A stretch of DNA of 64,000 bases. It comes from Kitasatospora kifunensis. GTDB lineage: Bacteria > Actinomycetota > Actinomycetes > Streptomycetales > Streptomycetaceae. The stretch is from the NCBI RefSeq assembly GCF_014203855.1, contig NZ_JACHJV010000001.1, forward strand, positions 1,054,001-1,118,000, in the 5' to 3' direction. Of the stretch, positions 19,193 to 27,329 are shown one piece after another; position 1 is the stretch's first letter; each line of letters begins with the position of its first letter. The notes below the pieces were generated by a model. That model did no database searches, was not told where the DNA came from, and worked only from the letters and a program-made list of their open reading frames with translations. The position numbers were made by a program, and so were the translations under genes.

Positions 19193-19762
19193 CTACTCCC
19201 CCTCGGGCGGCGAGTAGAGGCGACGGACGCTGCTGCCCAGCCGCAGCACGTCCGCGCCGTAGAGGTGGATCGAGATCGCCGTGCCGCTACAGGAGTTGCG
19301 CACCAGGTGAATGTCACCGGGCGGCGCAAAACCACAGACCGAGCCGAGCGGGTTGACCACGTCCTCGGTGGCGACCAGCCGCGCCGCACCGATGCCCTCG
19401 GGGACCAGCCGGTAGCGGCGCTCGCTCTCCTGGCCTTGGTGCACGCCGGCCACGCACCAGGAGACGTGGTCGTGGATCGCGGTCTGCTGCCCGGGCAGCC
19501 AGACCAGCGCCACCACCGAGAAGCTGCCGTCCGACTCGGCGTGCAGCACGTGCTGGCGATAGCAGTCCGGGTCGCCCACCTGCTGCTCGGGCGTGAGCAG
19601 CTCGGGGTTGCCGAGGAAGCCGCGCAGCTGCTCGGCCGCCAGCTCGGCGGTCTGCGCGGGCGTCAGAGCGCGGCTCACGATGGCGCGGGTCCGCGCCACC
19701 AGTGCCTCGGCCAACGGTGTGATGCGAGCGCCCGCGGTACGGGCCATGGTGGTGGCTGTCAT
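19193..19762 (-). CDS. Cysteine-dioxygenase-family cupin
   Basis: 189 residues with a cupin core: TAIHDHVSWCVAGVHQGQE provides the two His of the metal site and a following Glu. GDIHLVRNSCSGTAISIHLYG is the second cupin motif with the third His. It matches the bacterial cysteine dioxygenase/thiol dioxygenase group (Fe-dependent oxidation of a thiol to a sulfinate); whether cysteine or another thiol is the substrate is uncertain. A LysR regulator lies upstream on the same strand. Confidence 0.85.
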   Translation of the reverse strand: MTATTMARTAGARITPLAEALVARTRAIVSRALTPAQTAELAAEQLRGFLGNPELLTPEQQVGDPDCYRQHVLHAESDGSFSVVALVWLPGQQTAIHDHVSWCVAGVHQGQESERRYRLVPEGIGAARLVATEDVVNPLGSVCGFAPPGDIHLVRNSCSGTAISIHLYGADVLRLGSSVRRLYSPPEGE

Positions 19763-19905
19763 GCCCAGCAGCTTCCGCCCAGCAGCCCGGCCGCGTCCAA
19801 GCAGCCTTTCTTCGCAACCCCCTACGCCGGCTTATCGATCCGCCCGGACGGCCCACGGTTGACGCCCGCTCAGCGCCCCCTCCAAGGGCACGTCATGACG
19901 TGCCT

Positions 19906-20811
19906 TCAGCACCCCACCCGGGCCGCGGCCACCGAGCGCAGCCCCTCCAGCACCAGCTCGGTGGCGGGCAGTGGCAGGTGCTCGCGCAGCACGTAGGCAC
20001 AGACCTGGCGGCGGGTGTGCGGTTCCAACACCCGCCCGGTGACCTTGCGGTGACAGAGGAAGGAGAGCACCAACGAGGGCGCCACCGCCAACCCCACCCC
20101 GGCCGCCACCAGGCTCTGCAGCGCCAGGTTGTCGTCCGTGGTGAAGACGATATCGGGATCGAAGCCCGCTTCCGCGCAGATGTGCAGGAAGTTGGCCCGA
20201 CAACGCGCGCAGCCGGCGATCCAGCGGGCCTGGGCCAGCTCGGCCAGCCGCACGGCGTGCCGACGGGCCAGCGGGTGGCCGACCGGTAGCAGCACCGTCA
20301 GCGGATCCTCCATCAGCGGGATCTCCACCAGCTCGCTCGGCAGCTCAGCGCGCATTCCCGGGTAGCTGAAGGAGAGCGCGACGTCGCACTCCCCGGCCAG
20401 CAGCTTGTGCAGCGACTCGGGCGGTTCGGCCTCCAGGAGTTCGACCCGCACCCCCGGGTGATCGGCGAGCAGCCGGGCCATCGCGTCGGGGATCAGAGTG
20501 GCGTTGGCGCTCGGGAAAGCGCAGACCCGCACGCGCCCGGCTCGCAGCCGAGCCAGCGCCTGGAGCTGTTGCTGCGCCGCACCGAGGTTGCCGAGGATCA
20601 CCTCGGCGTGCCGGGCGAGTGTCTCGCCGGCCTCGGTCAGCCGCATCCGGCGGCCGTCTCGGGTGAAGAGCGGGACGCCGGTCTCCCGTTCCAGGGCACG
20701 GATCTGCTGGGTGACGGCCGGTTGGGTGTAGCCCAACGAGCGGGCGGCTGCGGTGTACGAGCCGGTGCTGACCACTTCGTGGAATGTCCGGATGTGTCGG
20801 GAGTCCAGCAT
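19906..20811 (-). CDS. LysR-family transcriptional regulator
   Basis: 301 residues. The N-terminal winged HTH is classic (RHIRTFHEVVSTGSYTAAAR, SLGYTQPAVTQQIRALE, LFTRDGRRMRLTEAGE) and a substrate-binding domain runs from about residue 90 to the end. It contains several Cys (WIAGCARCRANFLHIC), which could sense thiols or redox state. That would fit the thiol-dioxygenase-like gene 144 bp downstream, but this link is inference only. Confidence 0.9.
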   Translation of the reverse strand: MLDSRHIRTFHEVVSTGSYTAAARSLGYTQPAVTQQIRALERETGVPLFTRDGRRMRLTEAGETLARHAEVILGNLGAAQQQLQALARLRAGRVRVCAFPSANATLIPDAMARLLADHPGVRVELLEAEPPESLHKLLAGECDVALSFSYPGMRAELPSELVEIPLMEDPLTVLLPVGHPLARRHAVRLAELAQARWIAGCARCRANFLHICAEAGFDPDIVFTTDDNLALQSLVAAGVGLAVAPSLVLSFLCHRKVTGRVLEPHTRRQVCAYVLREHLPLPATELVLEGLRSVAAARVGC

Positions 20812-20896
20812 CCAAGAATCATAAGCAGAAGTTAGGAATAACTCACCAAGGCCTACTTGCGGTGATCACTAGCATCGGACCTGGCCGGGAAGGCCG

Positions 20897-21148
20897 CTAA
20901 CGGCCTTCCCGACGGTCCTTGAACAGGTAGCCGATCACCGCGCCGATCAGCAAGGTCGCGGCGAGCGCGATCCACAGCGGCGCCGTCACGGTGAACACCC
21001 AGAACTGGATCTTCACGCTGTTCAGGTTGGCAAGCAGGAACCAGAGTGCGAGCGCGAAGAGCACCACGCCGACGATCAGCTTGGTGGGGATGCCGGCGAT
21101 GTCGCCCTGCCGGTTCTGTCCTGCGAAGGAACCCGATTTTCTGGTCAC
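20897..21148 (-). CDS. Small LapA-domain-like membrane protein
   Basis: 83 residues with two transmembrane helices (TKLIVGVVLFALALWFLLAN and LWIALAATLLIGAVIGYLF), separated by NSVKIQFWVFTVTAP, and a basic C-terminus (KDRREGR). This matches the short LapA/DUF1049 membrane family. The GTG at 21148 is preferred; a longer frame to 21457 would be low-complexity and cross the neighbour's promoter. Confidence 0.75.
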   Translation of the reverse strand: MTRKSGSFAGQNRQGDIAGIPTKLIVGVVLFALALWFLLANLNSVKIQFWVFTVTAPLWIALAATLLIGAVIGYLFKDRREGR

Positions 21149-21344
21149 CCGGGCAGTCTGCGGCCCGGGCGGCCGGCGGATCGTGAGCTCCGCCGCCGGC
21201 TGCCCCGGACGGAGTACCGCGGATCCCCCGAGCGGGTGGCCGACGCTCCCCACCGGACAAAATCCGCCCCACTGGGAACACCGGTGAGCTGCTGTTGGTT
21301 GACCCACCGGCAGCACTGGACAACCCGAAGGGCCACCACAGCTC

Positions 21345-22199
21345 GTGAGCACCATCCCCACGATCACCCTGAACAACGGCGTCGCGATCCCGCAGCTCGG
21401 CTTCGGTGTCTGGCAGGTCCCCGAGGACGAGGCCGCCACCGCGGTACGCACCGCCATCGAGACCGGCTACCGCAGCATCGACACCGCCGCCATCTACGAG
21501 AACGAGACCGGCACCGGTCTTGGCATCCGACAGGCCGGCGTGCCTCGCGACGAACTGTTCATCACCACCAAGCTGTGGAACAGCGGTACCCGCGACTGGA
21601 GCGGCCAGGCCGGTCGTGACGCCGTGCTCAGCGACTTCGACGCCTCACTGGCCAAGCTCGGCCTCGAGTACATCGACCTCTACCTGATTCACTGGCCGCG
21701 CCCGATGCACGGCAGCTACGCGAACGTCTGGCAGGGCCTCGAGGAGCTGCTCGCCTCGGGCCGGACCAAGGCGATCGGCGTCTCCAACTTCGGCCAGGCC
21801 GAGCTGACCCGGCTGTTCGAGACCACCTCGGTGGTGCCCGCGCTCAACCAGGTCGAGCTGCACCCGCACTTCCCGCAGCGCGAGCTGCGCGCCTTCCACG
21901 CCGAGCACGGCATCGCCACCGAGGCGTGGAGCCCGCTGGGCCAGGGCAAGGGCCTGCTCTCCGACCCGACGCTGGCCAAGATCGCCGCCAAGCACGGCCG
22001 GACCAGCGCCCAGGTGGTGCTCCGCTGGCACCTGCAGAGCGGTGTGATCGCGATCCCGAAGTCGGTCACCCCCTCCCGGATCAAGGAGAACCTGGCGGTG
22101 ACCGGCTTCGAGCTGGACGCCGAGGACCTCGCCGCGATCGCCGGGATCGAGACCGGCCAGCGCCTGGGGCCCGACCCGACGACCTTCGACTGGAACTGA
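21345..22199 (+). CDS. Aldo/keto reductase, 2,5-diketogluconate-reductase-like
   Basis: 284 residues, AKR (beta/alpha)8 fold. The catalytic tetrad is visible: D in YRSIDTAAIY, the Tyr in the same segment, K in TTKLWNSG and H in YLIHWPRP. VIAIPKSVTPSRIKENL near residue 230 binds the NADPH phosphate. GTG start at 21345. It reduces a carbonyl with NADPH; the physiological substrate is not evident. It is convergent with the tandem MarR gene. Confidence 0.9.
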   Translation: MSTIPTITLNNGVAIPQLGFGVWQVPEDEAATAVRTAIETGYRSIDTAAIYENETGTGLGIRQAGVPRDELFITTKLWNSGTRDWSGQAGRDAVLSDFDASLAKLGLEYIDLYLIHWPRPMHGSYANVWQGLEELLASGRTKAIGVSNFGQAELTRLFETTSVVPALNQVELHPHFPQRELRAFHAEHGIATEAWSPLGQGKGLLSDPTLAKIAAKHGRTSAQVVLRWHLQSGVIAIPKSVTPSRIKENLAVTGFELDAEDLAAIAGIETGQRLGPDPTTFDWN

Positions 22200-22323
22200 G
22201 CACCCAAGGCTGAGCTCCCGGGGCCGAGCGCCTGGAACCGAGCGCCGTGGGCTGGACCCCGCCGATGCTTCCGGGACTAACTGAGCGCGGATAGCCGGCC
22301 GCACTCGGCACGTGGCGAATTCC

Positions 22324-22361
22324 AGCAGTGGGCTCCCACCAATCGGCAGGAGCCCACTGCT
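22324..22361. terminator. Hairpin between convergent genes
   Basis: A perfect 13-bp stem (AGCAGTGGGCTCC with GGAGCCCACTGCT) and a 12-nt loop, midway between the aldo/keto reductase stop and the tandem MarR stop. It is placed to terminate both transcripts. Confidence 0.75.
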
Positions 22362-22415
22362 ATGCCCGACTTCGGGTAATTCCCAGACAATTCCCAGGAA
22401 TTTCCGGGCGAATCG

Positions 22416-23324
22416 TTACGCCACCGACGCGAGCCGAGCCGCCTTCGCCAGCAGGGCGACCGCCGGCTGATGCTCGGCCGGCTCCAGCGGTTCGAGCAGC
22501 AGCCGCTCCACCTCCGCCACTCCGGCGGCGGCGCTGTGCAGCAGCTCCTGGCCGGTCGGCGAGAGCGAGAGCAGGTTGCGCCGCCCGTCCGAGGGGTCGC
22601 GCCGACGCAGGACCAGCCCGCGCCGCACCAGCCGACTGACCATCTCGGCCATCGTCGCCTTGTCCAGCGAGGCCAGTTCCCCGACCGTGCGCTGGTCAGC
22701 CCCTGGCTCACTCTCCAGGGCGTCCAGCACGGCGAACTGAGGTGCCGTCAGCTCCGAGCCGACGTGCTCGGACCAGAGCTTGGTGTGCACCTGCTGGCCG
22801 ACCCTGATCAGGTAGCCGACCGCCCGCTGCGCGTCCAGCAGGGGCCGGGTGTCGGTCAGCGCGGCCACCGCGGCCGGCTCCAACTTGGCTATTTTGGCCA
22901 GGATTCGAACAAGGTCGAGCTGCTCGTCGCTGGTCAGCGGCTCGAACAGGGTGCGCTGCACCCGCACCACGCCGCCAGTGGCCTCACGGACCGCCTGGGC
23001 GCCGTTCTGCGAGAGCGCGAGCAACTTGCGCCGGCCGTCCGCCGGATCGCGGCGGCGCAGCACCAGGCCACGCCGCACCAGCCGAGCGACCATCTCGGCC
23101 ATCGTCGCCTTGTCCAGCGAGGCTCGTTCGCCCACGGTGCGCTGGTCAGCGCCCGGTTCGAGAGCGAGCGCAAGCAGGACCGCGAATTGAGGAGCCGTCA
23201 GTTCGGCTCCTACGTGTTCGGACCACAGCCGGGTGTGCACCTGCTGGGCCACGCGGATGAGGTGACCGGGTGACTGCTGCAGTCGTCCGGGCACGCGGGT
23301 CGTCGGGATCTCCCCCAGCACCAT
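22416..23324 (-). CDS. Tandem MarR regulator (two MarR domains in one chain)
   Basis: 302 residues with two consecutive MarR winged-helix domains (about 17-150 and 168-300). Both repeat the segments LIRV(A/G)QQVHT(R/K)LWSEHVG, LTAPQFAVL, PGADQRTVGE, ASLDKATMAEMV and RLVRRGLVLRRRDP(A/S)DGRR. MarR proteins are normally 140-170 residues and bind DNA as homodimers, so this looks like a covalent dimer made by gene duplication and fusion. It is divergent from the SDR gene across a 433-bp gap, a likely place for its operator. Confidence 0.9.
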   Translation of the reverse strand: MVLGEIPTTRVPGRLQQSPGHLIRVAQQVHTRLWSEHVGAELTAPQFAVLLALALEPGADQRTVGERASLDKATMAEMVARLVRRGLVLRRRDPADGRRKLLALSQNGAQAVREATGGVVRVQRTLFEPLTSDEQLDLVRILAKIAKLEPAAVAALTDTRPLLDAQRAVGYLIRVGQQVHTKLWSEHVGSELTAPQFAVLDALESEPGADQRTVGELASLDKATMAEMVSRLVRRGLVLRRRDPSDGRRNLLSLSPTGQELLHSAAAGVAEVERLLLEPLEPAEHQPAVALLAKAARLASVA

Positions 23325-23757
23325 GAATCCGTCCTGATGTCACACCCGGCGTGCTGTGGGACACCCGGGCGGGGCAGTAGCGGCGTGCTGGCCTCCCCCG
23401 GCCCGAATCGAGATCAACCGCACTGATTTCGACCCGAATCGAGGGGAGCTCCGCCGTGCAGCCGACGGCTGCTGGCGCACACTATACAAACGGAGTCCGC
23501 CTAGCGGCAGGCAGGGGCAGATAGTAGACGGATGTTCGGCGGACTTGTGGTATTTCTCCCCCAGCGTTCAGTCAGGAACGGCCGGGCAAGGCGCTCTGGT
23601 CCCGTCAACTACCCGCCGGTAGGGTGACGGCGCAGCGCTCTCAACCGCCAACTCCGGGGCCGTCCGGCACCAGCGCGCGGACCCCGGCCCCAGCCGAAGC
23701 CGGTCCCGGCCGAAACCGAAACCGGCCCTTCCGAACCAAGAGAGACGAGTACGACGC
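23325..23757. promoter_or_regulatory. 433-bp divergent intergenic region with a direct repeat
   Basis: No gene is seen. The sequence CCCGAATCGAG occurs at 23402-23412 and again at 23433-23443, 31 bp apart (about three helical turns), between the tandem MarR gene and the SDR gene. This is a candidate binding site for a regulator such as the tandem MarR protein. A GTCCGCC / GGCGGAC inverted pair lies further right (about 23494 and 23537). Confidence 0.4.
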
Positions 23758-24525
23758 ATGACCGAACAGAGCAGCACGCCCCGGGTCGCGATCGTCACCG
23801 GCGCCGCCCGCGGCATCGGTGCGGCGACCGCCCAGCGACTGGCCGCCGACGGCTACGCCGTCGCCGTGGTCGACCTGGAGGAGTCGGCGGGCAAGGACAC
23901 CGTCGAGAAGATCATCGCGGCCGGCGGCCGGGCCCTGGCCGTGGGCGCGGACGTCTCGGACGAGGCGCAGGTGCAGGCCGCCGTGGACCGGATCGCGGCC
24001 CAACTGGGCACGCCCGTGGTGCTGGTGAACAACGCCGGGGTACTCCGCGACAACCTGCTCTTCAAGATGTCGGCCACCGACTGGGACACCGTCATGAACG
24101 TGCACCTGCGCGGTGCCTTCCTGATGACCCGTGCTGTGCAGAAGCACATGGTCGACGCCGGCTTCGGCCGGATCGTCAATCTCTCCTCCTCCTCGGCGCA
24201 GGGCAACCGCGGCCAGGCCAACTACTCGGCCGCCAAGGCGGGTCTGCAGGGCTTCACCAAGACCCTGGCGATCGAGCTCGGCAAGTTCGGCATCACCGCC
24301 AACGCGGTGGCCCCCGGGTTCATCGCCACCGACATGACCGCCGCCACCGCCGCCCGGGTCGGCATGGAGTTCGAGGCCTTCAAGCAGGCCGCGGCCACCC
24401 AGATCCCGGTCCAGCGCGTGGGTGTGCCCGAGGACATCGCCCACACCATCTCGTTCCTCGCCAGCGAGGGCGCGGGCTTCGTCAGCGGCCAGGTGATTTA
24501 CGTCGCAGGCGGTCCACTCGACTAG
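23758..24525 (+). CDS. SDR oxidoreductase, FabG-like 3-oxoacyl-ACP reductase
   Basis: 255 residues, classical short-chain dehydrogenase. It has the cofactor motif TGAARGIG (residues about 15-22), NNAG near 93, catalytic Ser in NLSSSSAQG, and YSAAK. The GG at the C-terminus (VAGGPLD) and ATDMT loop are FabG-like. It reduces a beta-ketoacyl or related carbonyl with NAD(P)H. It follows a good GAGAGACGAG leader and is followed by a strong hairpin. Confidence 0.9.
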   Translation: MTEQSSTPRVAIVTGAARGIGAATAQRLAADGYAVAVVDLEESAGKDTVEKIIAAGGRALAVGADVSDEAQVQAAVDRIAAQLGTPVVLVNNAGVLRDNLLFKMSATDWDTVMNVHLRGAFLMTRAVQKHMVDAGFGRIVNLSSSSAQGNRGQANYSAAKAGLQGFTKTLAIELGKFGITANAVAPGFIATDMTAATAARVGMEFEAFKQAAATQIPVQRVGVPEDIAHTISFLASEGAGFVSGQVIYVAGGPLD

Positions 24526-24534
24526 TACGTCCGC

Positions 24535-24582
24535 CGTAGCGTCTCTGGTCATCACGAGGAAACGTAGACCAGAGGCGCTACG
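24535..24582 (+). terminator. Strong 16-bp hairpin after the SDR gene
   Basis: CGTAGCGTCTCTGGTC pairs with GACCAGAGGCGCTACG over 16 bp with one wobble pair and a 16-nt loop, starting 10 bp after the SDR stop codon. It is probably the transcription terminator. Confidence 0.75.
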
Positions 24583-24921
24583 TCATTTCTGGTCCGTTTC
24601 TCATCCCCCACGACGCTCCGCGATGCCGCCCGGTTCCATCCGAAAGCGCTGCCAGCAGGCATCCAGCGGGCGCTCACCCGCCCAATGGCCGTCTATGACG
24701 TACCAATGAACCGCTCACTCGGTCGATTGAACCGCTCACTCGATCGATGCCGAGCGAGGCGGAGTCGGCCAAGGCGTCTACCCGGACGGCCACCCGTATC
24801 GCATCGGCCTACGCCAGGAGGCACCGCTCGGCACCGCCGGTGCGCAGCCGACGGTTCCAGGCTCGAAACCCGCGGCGGTGGCTCGCAAGGAGTGGGCTCC
24901 CGCACCGACCCGCCTGCTCCT
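24583..24921. other. 339-bp gap without a convincing gene; 21-bp tandem repeat
   Basis: I see no credible coding region. Two adjacent 21-bp copies (24708-24728 and 24729-24749) share GAACCGCTCACTCG and TCGAT, differing at two positions. The rest is unremarkable high-GC sequence. Confidence 0.45.
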
Positions 24922-25125
24922 TCAATACTCCTGCATCGCCCGTAACCGAGCCGCCTCCGCGACCATCGCGGCCCGCTCGACCCGGCGCGCCTTGCGGGCC
25001 TCATCCGCCCCCAGCGGCTCGACCACGTGGAAACAGGCCCCACAGACGTACCCGCCCTCCGGCCCCTCGGAGACCGGGGTGCCGCAGTGCGCGCAGTACC
25101 GGGAGTAGGTGACGGTGGCGACCAT
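24922..25125 (-). CDS. Small zinc-ribbon protein
   Basis: 67 residues: an N-terminal zinc ribbon of two knuckles (YCAHCG and YVCGACF) followed by a charged helix (DEARKARRVERAAMVAEAARLRAMQEY). Start ATG at 25125, chosen because the ribbon then sits at the N-terminus; longer in-frame sequence upstream has no such character. The function is unknown; zinc ribbons with charged helices often bind nucleic acid or proteins. Confidence 0.7.
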   Translation of the reverse strand: MVATVTYSRYCAHCGTPVSEGPEGGYVCGACFHVVEPLGADEARKARRVERAAMVAEAARLRAMQEY

Positions 25126-25205
25126 GACGACCTCGCATCGACTACGAAGAGTACGTCCACGGTAGCGGCTTGACGCAGGCCCAGAAAGAGCGAACTGATA
25201 GTCGA

Positions 25206-25454
25206 TCAGGCGTCGACGGGGTGGCTTCCAGTGATCGATCCGGTACCGTCGCAGGTCCGACAGGGTTCCTCGCGGTAAGCCTGCTTGCTGCCGTCGGCCG
25301 AAACGCGATAGCGGGTGTAGGTTCCGGTCCCGCTGCACAGGAAGCAGTTGCCGCCGCCGTCCCGCTCGGTGGTACCGGTGCCCTTACAGGTCCGGCACTG
25401 CAGACCGGCCAACCGCCCTGTCCCGGTGCAGATGGTGCACACCGCGATGCTCAC
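25206..25454 (-). CDS. Small protein of four DnaJ-type CxxCxGxG zinc motifs
   Basis: 82 residues with four copies of the DnaJ central zinc-finger motif: CTICTGTG, CRTCKGTG, CFLCSGTG and CRTCDGTG. No J-domain or substrate-binding domain is present. In DnaJ these four motifs bind two zinc ions. The freestanding domain could be a thiol-disulfide or protein-binding module. It lies 80 bp from another small zinc-ribbon gene in the same direction. Confidence 0.75.
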   Translation of the reverse strand: MSIAVCTICTGTGRLAGLQCRTCKGTGTTERDGGGNCFLCSGTGTYTRYRVSADGSKQAYREEPCRTCDGTGSITGSHPVDA

Positions 25455-25546
25455 GCCGGTTCCTCCGTTCCTCGTGCTCCCAGCAGGGGCCGCATGCCAC
25501 GTCCGACGAGCCTACCGCCGCAATAAGCTGGACATGTCGGGGCAGC

Positions 25547-25594
25547 CCGATCCAGACGGATCCCGATCCAGACGGATCCCGATCCAGACGGAGG
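25547..25594 (+). repeat. Three tandem 16-bp units ending in a ribosome-binding site
   Basis: Two exact copies and a third 14/16 copy of a 16-bp unit beginning CCGATCCAGACGG. The last unit diverges to end in GGAGG, which serves as the Shine-Dalgarno sequence 8 nt before the ATG at 25603. Confidence 0.8.
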
Positions 25595-25602
25595 TGGACA
25601 GC

Positions 25603-25878
25603 ATGCGCTATGCGACCACACCGCGCCGCTGGCGCAGCGGGACGGAGCCGGCCACCGCACGCAGCGACCTCAAGTTGCGCTTCCTGCTCTCAGTGATCTT
25701 CACACCGGTCTTCGCGCTGATGACGGCCGCCTTCGCGGTCTTCGCGGCGATGGCGAAGCCGACCAGCGCACCCTCGCGGGACACCCTGGTCGGCTTCGCC
25801 ATCGTCTGCTTCGTGCTGACCGTCTTCGCCCTCGTCGACCTCTATGTGGTGATCCGGCGCCGCCGGGTCGAGCTGTGA
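25603..25878 (+). CDS. Small two-helix membrane protein (DUF6343-like)
   Basis: 91 residues. A basic N-terminus (MRYATTPRRWRSGTEPATARSDLKLR) precedes two transmembrane segments (LLSVIFTPVFALMTAAFAVF and VGFAIVCFVLTVFALVDLYV) and an RRRRVEL tail. The SGTEPATARSDLKLR pattern resembles small streptomycete membrane proteins of the DUF6343 type; the role is unknown. ATG 25603 is preferred over the in-frame ATG at 25534 because of its GGAGG site, and because the longer version would translate the tandem repeats. Confidence 0.65.
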   Translation: MRYATTPRRWRSGTEPATARSDLKLRFLLSVIFTPVFALMTAAFAVFAAMAKPTSAPSRDTLVGFAIVCFVLTVFALVDLYVVIRRRRVEL

Positions 25879-25928
25879 GTCGCGGGGCCTGAGTCGCAGA
25901 CCGTCAGCCGCGAGCCATGACGATCAGC

Positions 25929-27329
25929 TCACCGGCTGCCCACCGCCTGCTTGACCAGCGTCTTGCCGAAGTCCCACATCAGCCCACTGCCCCGGTGCGC
26001 GTCGTCCATCACCTCGCAGAACGCCTCCACGAACCGGTCCACCTCACGCTCGGTGATGATCAGCGGCGGAATCAGCTTGATCACCTCCAGGTGGTCGCCG
26101 GAGACCTGGGTGAGGATCCGGTGCCGCTGCAGCAGCGGCACCACCACCATCTGTGCGAAGAGCCCCTTGCGCGCGGCCTGCAGGGCGGTCCAGCCGGTGC
26201 GCAGCTTGAGCGAGCGGGGACGGCCGAACTCGATGCCGATCATCAGACCGCGCCCGCGGACCTCGGCCAGCAACTCGTACTTCTCGGTGAGTGCGGCCAG
26301 CTTGGTGCGGAACAGGTCACCGACCCGCCGGGCGTTCGCCACCACCTGCTCGTCCCGCATCACCTGCAGGGTGGCCAGGCCCGCCGCCATCGCCTGGGCG
26401 TTGGAGCCGAAGCTGGCCGAGTGCACCAGCACCCGGTCCATCGAGGAGTAGACCTTCTCGAAGATCCAGCTCTTGCCCAGGGTGGCGCTGATCGGCACAT
26501 AGCCACCGGAGAGCGCCTTGGCCGCGCAGACCAGGTCGGGCTGCACGCCCTCCTCGTCCTGGTAGGCGAAGAACGCACCGGTGCGCCCGATGCCGGTCTG
26601 CACCTCGTCGCAGATGAGCAGCGCCTTGTTCTCGTGCAGCAGGTCCTGGGCGGCGCGCAGCCAGCCGGGCGGCGCGGCGTGCACGCCCTTGCCCTGGATC
26701 GGCTCGACGATCAGCGCGGCGACATCGCCCTTGCGCAGCTCGCGCTGGAGCGCGCCGAGGTCGCCGAGCGGGATCGCGGTGTCCGGCAGCAGCGGGCCGA
26801 AGCCCTTGCGGAAGCCGCCCTCGCCGTTGATCGACAGGGAGCCGGTGGTCAGGCCGTGGAACGCGTGGTCGCAGTAGAGGATCCGTCCGCGCCCGGTGGC
26901 GCAGCGGGCGAACTTGATCGCGGTCTCCACCGCCTCGGTGCCGCTGTTGCCGAAGAAGACCCGATCCAGGCCCGGCGCCTGGGCCAGCAGCTGTTCGGCG
27001 AGCAGACCGGGCAGCGGCGGGCAGTCGAAGCGGGTCAGGTCGGGCAGATCGAGGTCCATCACCTGCTGGATCGCGTCGCGCACCACCGGGTGGTGGCGGC
27101 CGAGCGCGAAGATGCCGAAGCCGGCCAGCATGTCCAGGTACTCGTTGCCCTCGGCGTCGTAGAAGTACGGGCCGCTCGCGCGGTCGTAGGTCTTGTCGAA
27201 GCCGATGGTGTGCAGCATCCGCGGCAACTGCGGGTTGAGGTAGCGGCCGTGCAGCTCGTACCGCTCACCGCCGCGCTCGGCGAGCAGGGCGGCGAGGTCG
27301 AGTGCGTTGGCGGGGCGGTCAGCTGGCAC
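25929..27329 (-). CDS. hpnO: Class III aminotransferase of the hopanoid cluster (HpnO-like)
   Basis: 466 residues, fold-type I PLP enzyme. [18 protein letters not shown] binds the PLP phosphate, [15 protein letters not shown] contains the Asp contacting the ring N, and [14 protein letters not shown] holds the PLP-binding Lys. It is the last gene of the hopanoid operon and overlaps dxs by 11 bp. By position and family it should convert the ribosyl-type hopane side chain to an amine (aminobacteriohopanetriol); this step is inferred from context. GTG start. Confidence 0.85.
   Translation of the reverse strand: MPADRPANALDLAALLAERGGERYELHGRYLNPQLPRMLHTIGFDKTYDRASGPYFYDAEGNEYLDMLAGFGIFALGRHHPVVRDAIQQVMDLDLPDLTRFDCPPLPGLLAEQLLAQAPGLDRVFFGNSGTEAVETAIKFARCATGRGRILYCDHAFHGLTTGSLSINGEGGFRKGFGPLLPDTAIPLGDLGALQRELRKGDVAALIVEPIQGKGVHAAPPGWLRAAQDLLHENKALLICDEVQTGIGRTGAFFAYQDEEGVQPDLVCAAKALSGGYVPISATLGKSWIFEKVYSSMDRVLVHSASFGSNAQAMAAGLATLQVMRDEQVVANARRVGDLFRTKLAALTEKYELLAEVRGRGLMIGIEFGRPRSLKLRTGWTALQAARKGLFAQMVVVPLLQRHRILTQVSGDHLEVIKLIPPLIITEREVDRFVEAFCEVMDDAHRGSGLMWDFGKTLVKQAVGSR

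Noticed and set aside
24685..24945. Possible + strand small gene over the 21-bp tandem repeat
   Set aside because: Arg/Pro-rich with no family features and overlapping the better supported zinc-ribbon gene on the other strand.
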